Assembly: GCA_017520505.1 (NCBI GenBank)
Contig: JAFXFN010000011.1
Span: 37,209-101,208 of the forward strand
DNA: 64,000 nucleotides
Origin: Clostridia bacterium
GTDB lineage: Bacteria; Bacillota; Clostridia; Oscillospirales; CAG-272
Direction: 5' to 3'
This document shows positions 25,895 through 35,064 of this stretch, piece by piece. A model generated the notes under the pieces. The model was not told where the DNA came from. It searched no databases and saw only the letters and a list, made by a program, of their open reading frames with translations. Position numbers and translations under genes: made by a program. Position 1 is the stretch's first letter; every line of letters starts with the position of its first letter.

Positions 25895-26914
25895 TTATTT
25901 AGAAATTCCTATCAATTTTGCGTGAATTGCCCAACGGCGGCCGTCAGCCTGCACCGTACAGGTCGATAAAGTCAGCAGCATATCGTTTTCTCCGAATTCC
26001 ATTTCCTTTTCGAACATCGACATAGATTTGCACTCTCTGACAAAATTCAGAAAATCGTTTGAATTGTAGAAGTGGGTGCGTATATAGTTGTGCTTCGGAG
26101 ATGTGTTATATACGGAGAATACTTCAAACGTATATATACCGTCAAGCGTTGTTATGGTTACCAGTCGGTTTTTGAAAACGTCTTCTCTTGTATATTCTGT
26201 AAGTGCGGCAAACATCGTGCTTGTGGTGGTCATATTATGACCGTAGACAACAAGCGCCTTGTTGTCCTGCAGCTTTGGTCTTGTTCTGCCGTCAGCGAAT
26301 ATTGCGCCCTGGCTGTTTGTTTTTTTGTTCGGTGAATGAACGAGATAATAGAAATTGTCCCCGCTGAACATTATCGGATAGTCTATATTTGTGTTTTCTA
26401 CCGTTATCCAACCCCAAACATCGGGGTTCTGACGCTTCAGATCAAGTATTTTTGAACGCAGCTTTTCAAATTCCGCATTGTATATTCCTGTGGAATAATC
26501 TACGTCTATAACCTCGCCTGCAAGCGAACGTGATATTTCAAGCGTTTCCACGTTGCTTCTGACGGGATTGTCAACCGTTACGTAAGAAAGGCTTTCGCCT
26601 CCGTGGAAAATATCGCTCATTTGTCTGTTTTCTTCGCTTGCCTGAATGTATGAAAGTATATACAGTATAATGGCAACAAAGCTTCCTATAAACATCAGAG
26701 TGCTTGCTGTAAGTATCGTATAACGCACGGCATTTATAAACAACTGATGCGTTGTTTTGCGTATTTTTGCACCCGGAGAAAGCGGAATGTCACGGGGACG
26801 GATACGGTCTATTGATTTTATAAGCGGTGTTTTTTGGTCTTCTGCCAGCGGCTTGAAAACATTGCTTTTTTTTGAAGATCTTTTCTTTCTTTGCTTGAAA
26901 AAATTCAAAAGCAT
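25895..26914 (-). CDS. srtB: Class B sortase
   Basis: A 339-residue sortase. A basic cytosolic N-terminus (~60 residues, KQRKKRSSKKSNVF) is followed by a membrane helix (YTILTASTLMFIGSFVAIIL). The catalytic domain starts near residue 155 with NPDVWGWITVENTNIDYPIM, the typical class B opening; the catalytic His is in LVVYGHNMTTTSTMF, the Cys in LLTLSTCTVQADG and the Arg in the following RRW. Class B sortases cut NPxT-type signals and link the protein to peptidoglycan. The surface protein at 60.6-63.2 kb ends in NPQTG and is a candidate substrate. An unusually long basic N-terminal tail is present. Confidence 0.93.
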   Translation of the reverse strand: MLLNFFKQRKKRSSKKSNVFKPLAEDQKTPLIKSIDRIRPRDIPLSPGAKIRKTTHQLFINAVRYTILTASTLMFIGSFVAIILYILSYIQASEENRQMSDIFHGGESLSYVTVDNPVRSNVETLEISRSLAGEVIDVDYSTGIYNAEFEKLRSKILDLKRQNPDVWGWITVENTNIDYPIMFSGDNFYYLVHSPNKKTNSQGAIFADGRTRPKLQDNKALVVYGHNMTTTSTMFAALTEYTREDVFKNRLVTITTLDGIYTFEVFSVYNTSPKHNYIRTHFYNSNDFLNFVRECKSMSMFEKEMEFGENDMLLTLSTCTVQADGRRWAIHAKLIGISK

Positions 26915-26942
26915 ACCATCCTCCTTTAAAGTATTCGGGTTT

Positions 26943-26971
26943 ATTATACGTACAGAAAGTTAATATAACAA
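26943..26971 (-). promoter_or_regulatory. Sigma-A promoter of the sortase operon
   Basis: On the minus strand TTGTTA, a 17-base spacer and a perfect TATAAT; AAGGAGG precedes the sortase ATG. Confidence 0.75.
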
Positions 26972-27039
26972 GTAAAAAATATTATTTTTTTTATTTGTAA
27001 CACATTATTTACAGTTTTGTCTATTAAATATGGCAATAT

Positions 27040-27067
27040 TTGCCCAATGTTTTGGTTTAATTATAAC
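27040..27067 (+). promoter_or_regulatory. Possible promoter of the SGNH hydrolase gene
   Basis: TTGCCC, a 16-base spacer and TATAAC lie about 30 bases upstream of the start codon. The -35 box is weak. Confidence 0.45.
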
Positions 27068-27095
27068 AGAAACTACAAATTGTGAGGTTTGATTT

Positions 27096-28145
27096 ATGAT
27101 AAAATACAGCAGCGAAGCATATACAAAGCCTATCTGGCAGGGCGACACGGTCGAAATGGAGATGTTCTGGCCGATCAAAAAGGACGGCGAAGAAGTAAAG
27201 GTGAAGCTTGCATATCCTGTTGATGAGGTGATAAGCCTTTGTAATTCACGTCTTGAAAGGGAATTCGTAAATGGACGTGATTACACAGTTGAGGACGGTT
27301 GCATCGTAATTCCCGAAAATTCGGAAATAACGGTAACTCCTTGGGAAGAAATTATTCTTGATAAACCGCAAGAGGGCGCACAGCTCAACATCGAAGCATC
27401 GATTGCAGGCAAATATCTCTTTTTCTCCGAATCATCGGCAATATCCGATAAGCAGTACACAGTAAAATATAAGCACAGCGGAAAATGGCAGGGGGTTATA
27501 CCTTGCCGTCCCGACGGTAAGCTTTCAAAGATCGTGGAAAAAATAAAAAGAGGCGATGACTTTACCTTTGCATTTTTCGGCGACAGTATTACTGTCGGAG
27601 CAAATTCAAGCGGTACTGATTGGATAAACGTTCCGCCCTATGCGCCCATCTGGCCGAAAACCGTTTGCAATGAGCTTGAAAGAAGATACGGCGGAAAAAT
27701 TTCTTATATTAACCACGCAGTCGGCGGAAAGACCTCCGACTGGGGAGTCGAAGAATTCAAGACGCTTCACGAGGGGGAAAATGCCGATCTGTTCGTCGTC
27801 GCATTCGGTATGAATGATTTTACAAACCCGAAGTTTGAGGAAAATATAAGAACTATAATGAGCTATATCTGGGAGAAAAATCCCGAATGTGAAATAATTC
27901 TCATATCTACGATGCTTCCCAATATGTATGCAAAGGGATTTTTCAACGGACAGGATAAGCAGGAAGAAATTCTTGAAAAAATTGCCAAAGAATACAGCTC
28001 TGTTGTGCTTGCACCCGTAACGAGCGTTCACAAAGAGCTGTTGAAAAATAAATTCTATTTTGATATGACGGGCAACTGCGTAAATCACCCCAATGATTTT
28101 CTTGTGGCAATTTACGCACAGACCGTTTTAGCAGTTCTTGATTAA
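27096..28145 (+). CDS. SGNH/GDSL-family hydrolase
   Basis: A 349-residue cytosolic protein. A beta-sandwich N-terminal part (~150 residues) precedes the SGNH esterase domain: block [19 protein letters not shown] has the catalytic Ser, block II holds the Gly in [12 protein letters not shown], block III is [12 protein letters not shown] with the Asn, and the catalytic Asp-x-x-His is probably [17 protein letters not shown] near the C-terminus. Such enzymes deacetylate or de-esterify sugars, lipids or xylan. With no signal peptide, it should act on imported or intracellular esters. Its stop codon overlaps the end of the convergent DUF711 gene. Confidence 0.88.
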   Translation: MIKYSSEAYTKPIWQGDTVEMEMFWPIKKDGEEVKVKLAYPVDEVISLCNSRLEREFVNGRDYTVEDGCIVIPENSEITVTPWEEIILDKPQEGAQLNIEASIAGKYLFFSESSAISDKQYTVKYKHSGKWQGVIPCRPDGKLSKIVEKIKRGDDFTFAFFGDSITVGANSSGTDWINVPPYAPIWPKTVCNELERRYGGKISYINHAVGGKTSDWGVEEFKTLHEGENADLFVVAFGMNDFTNPKFEENIRTIMSYIWEKNPECEIILISTMLPNMYAKGFFNGQDKQEEILEKIAKEYSSVVLAPVTSVHKELLKNKFYFDMTGNCVNHPNDFLVAIYAQTVLAVLD

Positions 28146-29500
28146 TTTTTAAGACTGTGAATGGGTGCGGGAACTCGTCCGCCGCGTGCGATGAATTCCG
28201 CACAGGACTTGCCGTTTACTTCCATAATAGGAGCATATCCCAACAGGCCGCCGAAGGACACAGATTCTCCGGCGGTCTTTCCGTATGCGGGAATAAGACG
28301 TACAGCCGTAGTTTTTGTGTTTGCAACACCTATTGAAATTTCGTCTGCGATGATTCCGCAGATTATGTCAGCGGGAGTGTCACCCGGAATTGCTATCATA
28401 TCAAGACCGACGGAGCATACCGCAGTCATTGAAACAAGCTTGTCAAGCGAAAGTGCGCCTGATTCTGCGGCGGCGATCATACCTGCATCCTCCGAAACGG
28501 GAATGAATGCGCCCGAAAGTCCGCCGACGTGCGACGATGCCATAACACCGCCCTTTTTAACTGCATCGTTAAGAAGTGCAAGCGCTGCAACAGTACCGTG
28601 CGCACCGCACTGCTCAAGTCCCATATTTTCAAGAATGTAAGCAACAGAGTCGCCAACAGCCGGTGTGGGAGCAAGTGACAGGTCAACAATGCCGAAAGGA
28701 ACGTTGAGTCTTCTTGATGCTTCGTGTGCCACGAGCTGTCCCATACGTGTTATCTTGAATGACGTTTTCTTTATTATATCAGCAAGTGCCGAAAGGTCGC
28801 AGTTGCCTGCACGCTTTATTGCCGAGCTTACAACACCGGGGCCTGAAACACCGACGTTTATAACCGTTTCCGCTTCTCCTATTCCGTGGAAAGCACCTGC
28901 CATAAACGGGTTGTCCTGCGGAACGTTTGCGAAAACAACGAGCTTTGCACAGCCGATCGACTGGTTATCCTTTGTAAGATAAGCTGTTTTGAGGATTATA
29001 TCGCCCATCATAGCGATGGCGTCCATATTTATACCCGCCTTTGTCGATGCGACGTTAACGGAGGAGCATACAAGATTTGTTGAGGAAAGCGCTTCGGGAA
29101 TAGCGTTTATGAGATTGCGGGAATTGTCCGTAAAGCCCTTTTCAACAAGTGCACCGAAGCCGCCTATGAAGTTGATGCCGAGCGTATTTGCCGCACGATC
29201 AAGCGTTTTTGCAAGCTTGACGTAATCATCAGATGAATGCTTACCGCCGAGCATTGAGATGGGGGTTACCGAAACACGCTTGTTAATTATCGGAATACCG
29301 TACTGTTTTTCAATGTCCTCGCCGACAGGCACGAGCCTTTCGGCGGTTTTTGTTATCTTGTCGTAAACACGTGTGCAAAGTGTGTCTATATCGTCGCTTG
29401 CACAGTCAAGCAAGGAAATACCCATTGTGACAGTTCTTATGTCAAGGTTTTCCTCTTTGATCATATTTATTGTTTCTAAAATATCGTTAAGATTAATCAT
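28142..29500 (-). CDS. PFL-family protein (DUF711/UPF0210)
   Basis: A 452-residue member of the UPF0210/DUF711 family, whose fold resembles pyruvate-formate lyase but lacks its glycyl radical motif. Seen: [20 protein letters not shown] near the N-terminus, [38 protein letters not shown] and [20 protein letters not shown]. The biochemical function is unknown. It almost always pairs with an ACT-domain gene, as here, where the ACT gene lies nine bases upstream in the same transcript, suggesting small-molecule (amino acid) regulation. Confidence 0.92.
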   Translation of the reverse strand: MINLNDILETINMIKEENLDIRTVTMGISLLDCASDDIDTLCTRVYDKITKTAERLVPVGEDIEKQYGIPIINKRVSVTPISMLGGKHSSDDYVKLAKTLDRAANTLGINFIGGFGALVEKGFTDNSRNLINAIPEALSSTNLVCSSVNVASTKAGINMDAIAMMGDIILKTAYLTKDNQSIGCAKLVVFANVPQDNPFMAGAFHGIGEAETVINVGVSGPGVVSSAIKRAGNCDLSALADIIKKTSFKITRMGQLVAHEASRRLNVPFGIVDLSLAPTPAVGDSVAYILENMGLEQCGAHGTVAALALLNDAVKKGGVMASSHVGGLSGAFIPVSEDAGMIAAAESGALSLDKLVSMTAVCSVGLDMIAIPGDTPADIICGIIADEISIGVANTKTTAVRLIPAYGKTAGESVSFGGLLGYAPIMEVNGKSCAEFIARGGRVPAPIHSLKN

Positions 29501-29509
29501 ATCCTGCCC

Positions 29510-29779
29510 TTATATCCTGTGCATTGAATTGAAGATGTCCTCATGCATAGTTCTTATGTCGAGGCTGTTTTGCTTACCGAGATCTGTAAGCTTGTCAACA
29601 AGACCGTTGAAAGGAATGTTGAGCTTATCTATATCAACTACCATTACCATTGCAAAATAGTCCTTCAGAACGCTTTGCGAAATATCTTCGATATTTGCAC
29701 CGACTTCAGCACATACCGTGCTTACTTTTGCGATGATACCCATACTGTCGTGGCCGACAACCGTAATAACTGCTTTCAT
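29510..29779 (-). CDS. ACT domain protein (UPF0237)
   Basis: An 89-residue single ACT domain: KAVITVVGHDSMGIIAKVST, then the ligand-site turn EVGANIEDISQSVLKDYFAM and a second helix-strand pair. The family is related to the ACT units of glycine-cleavage repressors. The ATG at 29779 has GGAGAAATT upstream; a longer reading to 29842 runs through the promoter and is rejected. It is the first gene of a two-gene operon with the DUF711 protein and probably binds an amino acid to control it. Confidence 0.93.
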   Translation of the reverse strand: MKAVITVVGHDSMGIIAKVSTVCAEVGANIEDISQSVLKDYFAMVMVVDIDKLNIPFNGLVDKLTDLGKQNSLDIRTMHEDIFNSMHRI

Positions 29780-29813
29780 TTTAATTTCTCCATAAATTGT
29801 AATTAATACGTGC

Positions 29814-29842
29814 ATTATAACATATATGCAAAGATATTTCAA
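29814..29842 (-). promoter_or_regulatory. Sigma-A promoter of the ACT/PFL operon
   Basis: On the minus strand TTGAAA, a 17-base spacer and TATAAT, ending 35 bases before the ACT start. Confidence 0.85.
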
Positions 29843-29933
29843 GGGGCAATTGCCAAAGTATTCAAGTTTGTAATATGTAAAATTTTAGTATATTTAATGT
29901 GAATTTTAAAAAGTTTTGTTAACAAAATTTAGA

Positions 29934-29962
29934 TTGACAAACGTAAAAAAGTATTTTATAAT
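29934..29962 (+). promoter_or_regulatory. Consensus sigma-A promoter of the yloC-rsgA operon
   Basis: A perfect TTGACA, a 17-base spacer and a perfect TATAAT, 40 bases before the first ATG. No other promoter of this quality was noticed in the following 12 kb. Confidence 0.92.
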
Positions 29963-30001
29963 AAATTAATATGATAATTAATAGTAAAAGAGGATAAAAC
30001 T

Positions 30002-30889
30002 ATGCTTAAAAGTATGACGGGCTACGGTCGTGACAGACAAAATCTGTCAGGCAAGGATATAACCGTTGAAATAAAAGCGGTGAATAATCGTTTTCTTGAT
30101 GTAAACGTTAAGCTTCCCCGTGCATATATGTTCCTTGAGGAAAAGGTCAAGGCGTATATCCAGTCTGCGGGAATATCAAGAGGCAAGGTCGATGTGTTTA
30201 TATCTATCGACTCTCCCCCCGGACTTAACTGCTCGGTGACACTTGACGAGGAGTATGCAAGGGGATATATCGATGCGCTTTACAAGCTTCGTGACACCTT
30301 CGGACTCCGTGATGACATTTCCGTTATGTCAGTGGCAAGAATGCACGATATATTCACGGTGACAAAGCCCGAGGAGGACCTTGAAAAGGATTGGAATGAC
30401 CTTAAAACGGTTCTTGAATGTGCCGTTGATAATTTCAATTCCGCAAGACTTGCAGAGGGCGCAAGGCTTCACGATGACATAAAAGCAAAGCGTATGTACA
30501 TAGAGGAGCTTGTCAATGTTATCGAGGAAAAGTCGGAATCAACGACGAAGGAATACGAAAAGCGTCTTTACACAAAGCTGCTTAATGTTGTCGGCGAGGT
30601 CGGCATAAAGGTCAGCGAGGACAGAATACTTACAGAATGTGCGCTTTTTGCCGACAAGGTTGCAATAGATGAGGAACTTGTACGCCTGCGCAGCCACTTC
30701 GTTGCATTCGATAATTACCTTGAAAGCAGTGCTCCGGTCGGACGTGATCTTGATTTCCGTATGCAGGAAATAAACAGAGAAACAAACACGATAGGAAGCA
30801 AGGCGCAGAATACCGAGGTTGCACATACCGTTGTCGCAATCAAGGGCGAACTTGAAAAGATAAGAGAACAAATACAGAACATAGAGTAA
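30002..30889 (+). CDS. yloC: YicC/YloC-family endoribonuclease
   Basis: A 295-residue YicC/YloC protein. Conserved parts are LKSMTGYGRDRQNLSGKDI, EIKAVNNRFLDVNVKLPRAY, and the C-terminal DUF1732 domain with SSAPVGRDLDFRMQEINRET and TNTIGSKAQNTEVAHTVVAI. The family is a toroidal metal-dependent endoribonuclease. It opens a long operon and precedes the RemA-like and gmk genes, the standard Firmicute order. Confidence 0.95.
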   Translation: MLKSMTGYGRDRQNLSGKDITVEIKAVNNRFLDVNVKLPRAYMFLEEKVKAYIQSAGISRGKVDVFISIDSPPGLNCSVTLDEEYARGYIDALYKLRDTFGLRDDISVMSVARMHDIFTVTKPEEDLEKDWNDLKTVLECAVDNFNSARLAEGARLHDDIKAKRMYIEELVNVIEEKSESTTKEYEKRLYTKLLNVVGEVGIKVSEDRILTECALFADKVAIDEELVRLRSHFVAFDNYLESSAPVGRDLDFRMQEINRETNTIGSKAQNTEVAHTVVAIKGELEKIREQIQNIE

Positions 30890-30893
30890 AATT

Positions 30894-31151
30894 ATGAAGC
30901 TTGCTGATATAGGTTACGGAAATTACGTTGCTGCCGAAAAGGTTTTAGCCGTGTGTGCGCCCGATGCCGCCCCTATTAAAAGACTCGTTACCGAGGCTAA
31001 GGAAAAGGGCAGAGTCATAGACGTTACGTGCGGTAAGAAAACAAAAAGCGTTATACTTACGGAAAACGGTATAGTGCTTTTGTGTGCGCTGACACCCGAA
31101 AAAACGGCAGAAAGACTTCAGCTTGACGAAGGGAGTGAAAAAAATGACTGA
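30894..31151 (+). CDS. remA: RemA-like regulator (DUF370)
   Basis: An 85-residue protein of the DUF370/RemA family, ring-forming DNA-binding proteins that control matrix and osmoprotection genes in Bacillus. Seen: LADIGYGNYVAAEKVLAVCA at the N-terminus, then PDAAPIKRLVTEAKEKGRVI and the basic DVTCGKKTKSVILTENG. It overlaps the start of gmk by eight bases, a common arrangement. The regulon in this organism is unknown. Confidence 0.9.
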   Translation: MKLADIGYGNYVAAEKVLAVCAPDAAPIKRLVTEAKEKGRVIDVTCGKKTKSVILTENGIVLLCALTPEKTAERLQLDEGSEKND

Positions 31152-31758
31152 ATCAAAGGGACTTCTTCTCGTTGTTTCAGGGCCTGCGGGAAGCGGGAAA
31201 AGCACGGTGCTCGCAGAGGTGGTAAAGGACGAAGCCTTTGCGTACAGCGTTTCAGCTACTACAAGGCAGCCGAGACCGGGTGAGATAAACGGTGTGAATT
31301 ATCACTTTATCACACGGGAACAATTTGAAGAGCACGTTAAAAACGGTGACTTTGTAGAATATACCGAATATGTCGGTAACTGTTACGGAACGCTCTATTC
31401 CGAGATCAAGGGCAAAACAGACGAGGGAATAAACGTCATTCTTGAGCTTGAGGTTCAGGGGGCGGAAAACGTTAAGCGTATGTTCCCCGACGCTGTGCTT
31501 GTGTGGCTTTTGCCGCCCAATTACACGACTCTTGAGCAAAGACTCAGAGGCCGCGGTACGGAAACCGATGATGTCATAACGAAGCGTATGAACACGGCTG
31601 TCAAAGAGCTTGGAAAGTTCAGCCTTTACGATTACGTTGTTATAAGCGAAAACGGCAAACCCGATGATGCGGTCAGAAGCATTAAAGAGATCGTCAACGC
31701 TGAAAAGCATAAAGTATCACGTACAAATAATTTTGTTGATAATTTTTTGAATAATTAA
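31144..31758 (+). CDS. gmk: Guanylate kinase
   Basis: A 204-residue guanylate kinase: P-loop VVSGPAGSGKSTVLAEVV, GMP-binding SATTRQPRPGEINGVNYHFI and YVGNCYGTLYSEI, and the LID-region arginines QRLRGRGTETDDVITKRM. It converts GMP to GDP. The ATG at 31144 follows GAAGGGAG; a reading from seven codons earlier would overlap that ribosome site. It lies between remA and rpoZ as in Bacillus. Confidence 0.97.
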   Translation: MTESKGLLLVVSGPAGSGKSTVLAEVVKDEAFAYSVSATTRQPRPGEINGVNYHFITREQFEEHVKNGDFVEYTEYVGNCYGTLYSEIKGKTDEGINVILELEVQGAENVKRMFPDAVLVWLLPPNYTTLEQRLRGRGTETDDVITKRMNTAVKELGKFSLYDYVVISENGKPDDAVRSIKEIVNAEKHKVSRTNNFVDNFLNN

Positions 31759-31770
31759 GGAGACACTAAA

Positions 31771-32070
31771 ATGGAGATCATTAAACCTTCCGCAGAACAA
31801 ATATCGAAGAACGAATTTAACAGATATGAGCTTGTTATAGCAACCGCTAAAACAGCGCATCTCGTTATTGATGAATACGTAAGACAAAGAACAGAGGCTG
31901 AACGCAAAATAAACCTCAAGGAAACAGATAAGCCTCTTACATCTATGATAAGCAAGGATTTAAGAGATGAAAAGGCTGTAAGAAACGCAATAACACTTAT
32001 CTGCGACGGCGACGTCAGAATCGTTCACCCCGAAGAAAAAGAAGAGACAGAAGCTGATACAGCTGAATGA
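31771..32070 (+). CDS. rpoZ: DNA-directed RNA polymerase omega subunit
   Basis: A 99-residue RpoZ: NRYELVIATAKTAHLVIDEY is the conserved core that wraps the beta-prime C-terminus, and KPLTSMISKDLRDEKAVRNA follows. The acidic tail EEKEETEADTAE is dispensable. AAGGAG precedes the ATG. It directly precedes priA. Confidence 0.93.
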   Translation: MEIIKPSAEQISKNEFNRYELVIATAKTAHLVIDEYVRQRTEAERKINLKETDKPLTSMISKDLRDEKAVRNAITLICDGDVRIVHPEEKEETEADTAE

Positions 32071-32074
32071 TAAA

Positions 32075-32280
32075 GTGACAACAGCGGTAGTAAATATTCT
32101 TTCCTTACCGTTTCACGTCAAGAACGATTACACGTATCTTGTTTTGGGTGAGCTTGAAAAAAAGCTTTTCGTCGGCGCATTCGTTACAGTTCCGTTCGGT
32201 AACGGCGACAAGATCGTAACAGGCGTTGTACGAAGCATTGAAGAGGCTGAGGACGTTCCGATCGGTATAAATGCATAAGC
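32075..32280 (+). pseudogene. priA: priA, 5' part before a frameshift
   Basis: The reading from GTG 32075 gives the first ~60 residues of PriA: a 3'-DNA-end-binding domain with VVNILSLPFHVKNDYTYLVL and VGAFVTVPFGNGDKIVTGVV. It ends at a stop at 32276, after the codons for EDVPIGINA. In the next frame the same bases read DRYKCISGMYDP, which continues naturally into the rest of PriA. The frames meet near 32258-32262, where one extra C in ttccgat would restore one ORF. PriA is normally needed for replication restart, so a sequencing or assembly error is the leading explanation, followed by a true mutation. Confidence 0.85.
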
Positions 32281-32283
32281 GGA

Positions 32284-34566
32284 ATGTACGATCCTGTATT
32301 TTCACTGTCAAGTGACCTTTATAAGCTTTGCGAGTATATTGCCGAGCAGACCGTATGCTCCTTTGCAGAGGCTGTCAAGGCTGTATTTCCGCAGTCGTTT
32401 TTAGGTGTCCCGGATGAATTTTATTCCGTTACGGGCAAATCACTCGACGATGATATTAACGACACCGTCAAGCTTGTGTATTCGTTTATTGCCGCTTCAC
32501 GGGGAGGGGTATATCTTCTGAAGCTGTACGAGGAATTTGACAGAAGCATCACCCCGATACTGAAATATCTCAGCGAAAACGGATATGTAAAGCACGAGAT
32601 ACGCCCTGTAGGCGCACCGAAAACGGAAAAGGTGCTTTATTACACTCTTTGCGCAGATGCGGAATATGCCAAATCAAAAACGAAAAGCGCATTTACAAAG
32701 CAGGCGATAGATATTCTTGAAACGCTCGGCGAAACGGAAAAAAGCGTGCTTTGCGAAAAAAGCGGAATATCATCGGCGATGCTTGACAAAATGGTTAAGC
32801 TCGAACTGTTTTCACTGCGCATAGAGGAAAGACTGCGCAACCCTTACAGATTTCAGAAAAAAGATGAAGTTAAGGTCACCCTTACAAAGGAACAGTCGCA
32901 GGCGGTCGGACAGATCGATGAGCTTTGCCTTGCGGAAAAGCCCGCAGCCGTGCTTTTGCACGGTGTGACGGGAAGCGGAAAAACGCAGGTCATAAAGGCT
33001 GTGTGCGACAAGGTGATATCGAGAGGGAAAAGCGTTATAATACTCGTTCCCGAAATATCACTTACACCTCAATCGGTAAAGATATTCTGTGCGGCATACG
33101 GTGAACGTGTGGTCGTTATGCACTCTGCGCTTTCTCAGTCGGAGAGGGCTGATGCGTACAGAAAGATCAAGCAGGGCGATGCGGATATCGTAATAGGTAC
33201 GAGAAGCGCCGTATTTGCTCCGTTTGACAATATCGGACTTATCGTTATAGACGAGGAGCAGGAGCATACCTACAAATCCGAAATGACACCGAAATATCAC
33301 GCAAGAGATGCCGCAAGATTCAGATGTAACGAGCATAATGCCGTTATGCTCCTTGCCTCCGCAACACCGTCTGTTGAAAGCTATTATAAGGCGCAGTGCG
33401 GAAAATATAAGCTTATCAAGCTTACATCGAGATTCGGCAAGGCACAGCTTCCCAAGGTGGTCGTAGCGGATCTGAAGGAGGACTATGCCACGGGCGAAAT
33501 AGATGCAATAGGCACGGTGCTCAAGGGTGAGATAATAGAAAACAAAAGGCGTGGAAATCAATCCGTGCTTTTTCTCAACAGACGCGGGTACAGCAACTTT
33601 TTAAGCTGCCGTATGTGCGGAGAGGTCGTGATGTGTCCTCATTGCGACGTATCGCTGACGTACCACACTACCTCACGTCTGCGTCAATATACAGCAGATG
33701 AGCTGAAAGAGGAATACCTCGAAAAAAAGAAAAAAGGTTATCTTCTTTGCCATTACTGCGGATATAGGGTGAACATTCCCGAAAAATGTTCAAAATGCGG
33801 CTCGCCTCATATTGCATATATGGGACACGGAACGCAAAAGATATGTGATGATATAGCCGACTACGGCTACGATATATCGGTACTGCGAATGGATGCCGAT
33901 ACAACATCAAAGAAATTTTCTTACGATAAGATACTTACTGATTTCAGAGAGCATAAGGCAGATGTTCTGCTCGGCACTCAGATGGTGACAAAAGGACACG
34001 ATTTTCCCGACGTCACGCTCGTCGGTGTTATACTTGCCGACAGCTCGCTTTACCTTTCCGACTATCACGCAACAGAGCATACATTCTCGCTTCTCACACA
34101 GGTGGTAGGCAGGGCAGGCAGGGCAGATAAGCCGGGGGTTGCGGTCATACAGACATTTAATCCCGACAATGAAATAATAAAGCTTGCCGCAAATCAGGAT
34201 TACGAAGGCTTTTACAAGGGAGAAATAGCTCTGCGAAAAGCACTCAAATTCCCGCCGTTCTGCGATATCGCAGTGTTTATGTTCACATCAGATGTCGAGG
34301 TGCTTCTGACACGGTGCGTTTCGGAGTTCTATCTTGATATGATGAACTTACTCGGCGGTGAGTACAGCGACGTAAAGCTTCAGGTTTTCGGACCTGTCGA
34401 AGCACCGATACACCGTCTGAACGGCAGATGGCGTATGCAGATGATAATAAAATGCAAAATGAATAAACGGACAAAGGAATTGTTCCGTAAGCTTATGAAG
34501 GACTTTACCGAGAAAAATCCGAGTAAGGTCACAGTCGGTATAAGTATAAATCCGACCTCGCTTTAA
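32284..34566 (+). CDS. priA: Primosomal protein N' (PriA helicase), main body
   Basis: A 760-residue reading carrying most of PriA: helicase Walker A VLLHGVTGSGKTQVIKAVCD (about residue 225), the DEEQEH box IGLIVIDEEQEHTYKSEMTP, GTRSAVFAPFDNIG, the zinc-binding insertion CRMCGEVVMCPHCDVSL and CHYCGYRVNIPEKCSKCGSP with eight Cys, and motif V/VI TQVVGRAGRADKPG. PriA is a 3'-to-5' helicase that reloads the replisome at stalled forks. The start coordinate is only the first ATG after the frameshift; the real gene begins at 32075. It lies between rpoZ and def, 12 bases before def. Confidence 0.93.
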   Translation: MYDPVFSLSSDLYKLCEYIAEQTVCSFAEAVKAVFPQSFLGVPDEFYSVTGKSLDDDINDTVKLVYSFIAASRGGVYLLKLYEEFDRSITPILKYLSENGYVKHEIRPVGAPKTEKVLYYTLCADAEYAKSKTKSAFTKQAIDILETLGETEKSVLCEKSGISSAMLDKMVKLELFSLRIEERLRNPYRFQKKDEVKVTLTKEQSQAVGQIDELCLAEKPAAVLLHGVTGSGKTQVIKAVCDKVISRGKSVIILVPEISLTPQSVKIFCAAYGERVVVMHSALSQSERADAYRKIKQGDADIVIGTRSAVFAPFDNIGLIVIDEEQEHTYKSEMTPKYHARDAARFRCNEHNAVMLLASATPSVESYYKAQCGKYKLIKLTSRFGKAQLPKVVVADLKEDYATGEIDAIGTVLKGEIIENKRRGNQSVLFLNRRGYSNFLSCRMCGEVVMCPHCDVSLTYHTTSRLRQYTADELKEEYLEKKKKGYLLCHYCGYRVNIPEKCSKCGSPHIAYMGHGTQKICDDIADYGYDISVLRMDADTTSKKFSYDKILTDFREHKADVLLGTQMVTKGHDFPDVTLVGVILADSSLYLSDYHATEHTFSLLTQVVGRAGRADKPGVAVIQTFNPDNEIIKLAANQDYEGFYKGEIALRKALKFPPFCDIAVFMFTSDVEVLLTRCVSEFYLDMMNLLGGEYSDVKLQVFGPVEAPIHRLNGRWRMQMIIKCKMNKRTKELFRKLMKDFTEKNPSKVTVGISINPTSL

Positions 34567-34578
34567 AGGAGAAATTTT

Positions 34579-35064
34579 ATGGCAATAATGAACATAGTTA
34601 AAGACGGAGATGAGGTGCTCAGAAAAAAGAGCCGTCCCGTCACGGAAATAACACCGAGAATAATACGTCTGCTTGACGATATGATCGAAACGCTTCATGA
34701 TTCGGGCGGTGTAGGTCTTGCCGCACCTCAGGTCGGTGTTTTGCGCAGAATAGCAGTCATTGAGGTTGAACCGGGTGAGCTTATTGAGCTTATCAATCCT
34801 GTTATAGTTTCTAAAAAAGGAAAGCAGGAGGAGCTGGAGGGATGTCTTTCTGTACCCGGTAAATGGGGCATTACAAAGCGTCCGTATCAGGTAACTGTCA
34901 AGGCGCTTGACAGAAACGGAGAGGAATTTTCCGTAACGGGTGAGGATCTGCTTGCACGTGCGCTGTGCCACGAAACAGATCATCTTGACGGAACGCTGTT
35001 TTATGACAATGCTATCCATATGCTCACGAAGGAAGAGCTTGCAGAGCTTCAGGAGGAAGACTGA
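34579..35064 (+). CDS. def: Peptide deformylase
   Basis: A 161-residue deformylase with all three motifs: GGVGLAAPQVGVLRR, EGCLSVPGKWG (metal Cys) and LCHETDHLDGTLF (HExxH-type metal site). It removes the formyl group from nascent N-terminal Met. AAGGAG precedes the ATG and its stop codon overlaps the fmt start, so the enzymes that add and remove formyl groups are made together. Confidence 0.97.
   Translation: MAIMNIVKDGDEVLRKKSRPVTEITPRIIRLLDDMIETLHDSGGVGLAAPQVGVLRRIAVIEVEPGELIELINPVIVSKKGKQEELEGCLSVPGKWGITKRPYQVTVKALDRNGEEFSVTGEDLLARALCHETDHLDGTLFYDNAIHMLTKEELAELQEED

Noticed and set aside
28142..29500. Pyruvate formate-lyase activity for the PFL-family protein
   Set aside because: The glycyl radical motif is absent; the name reflects fold similarity only.
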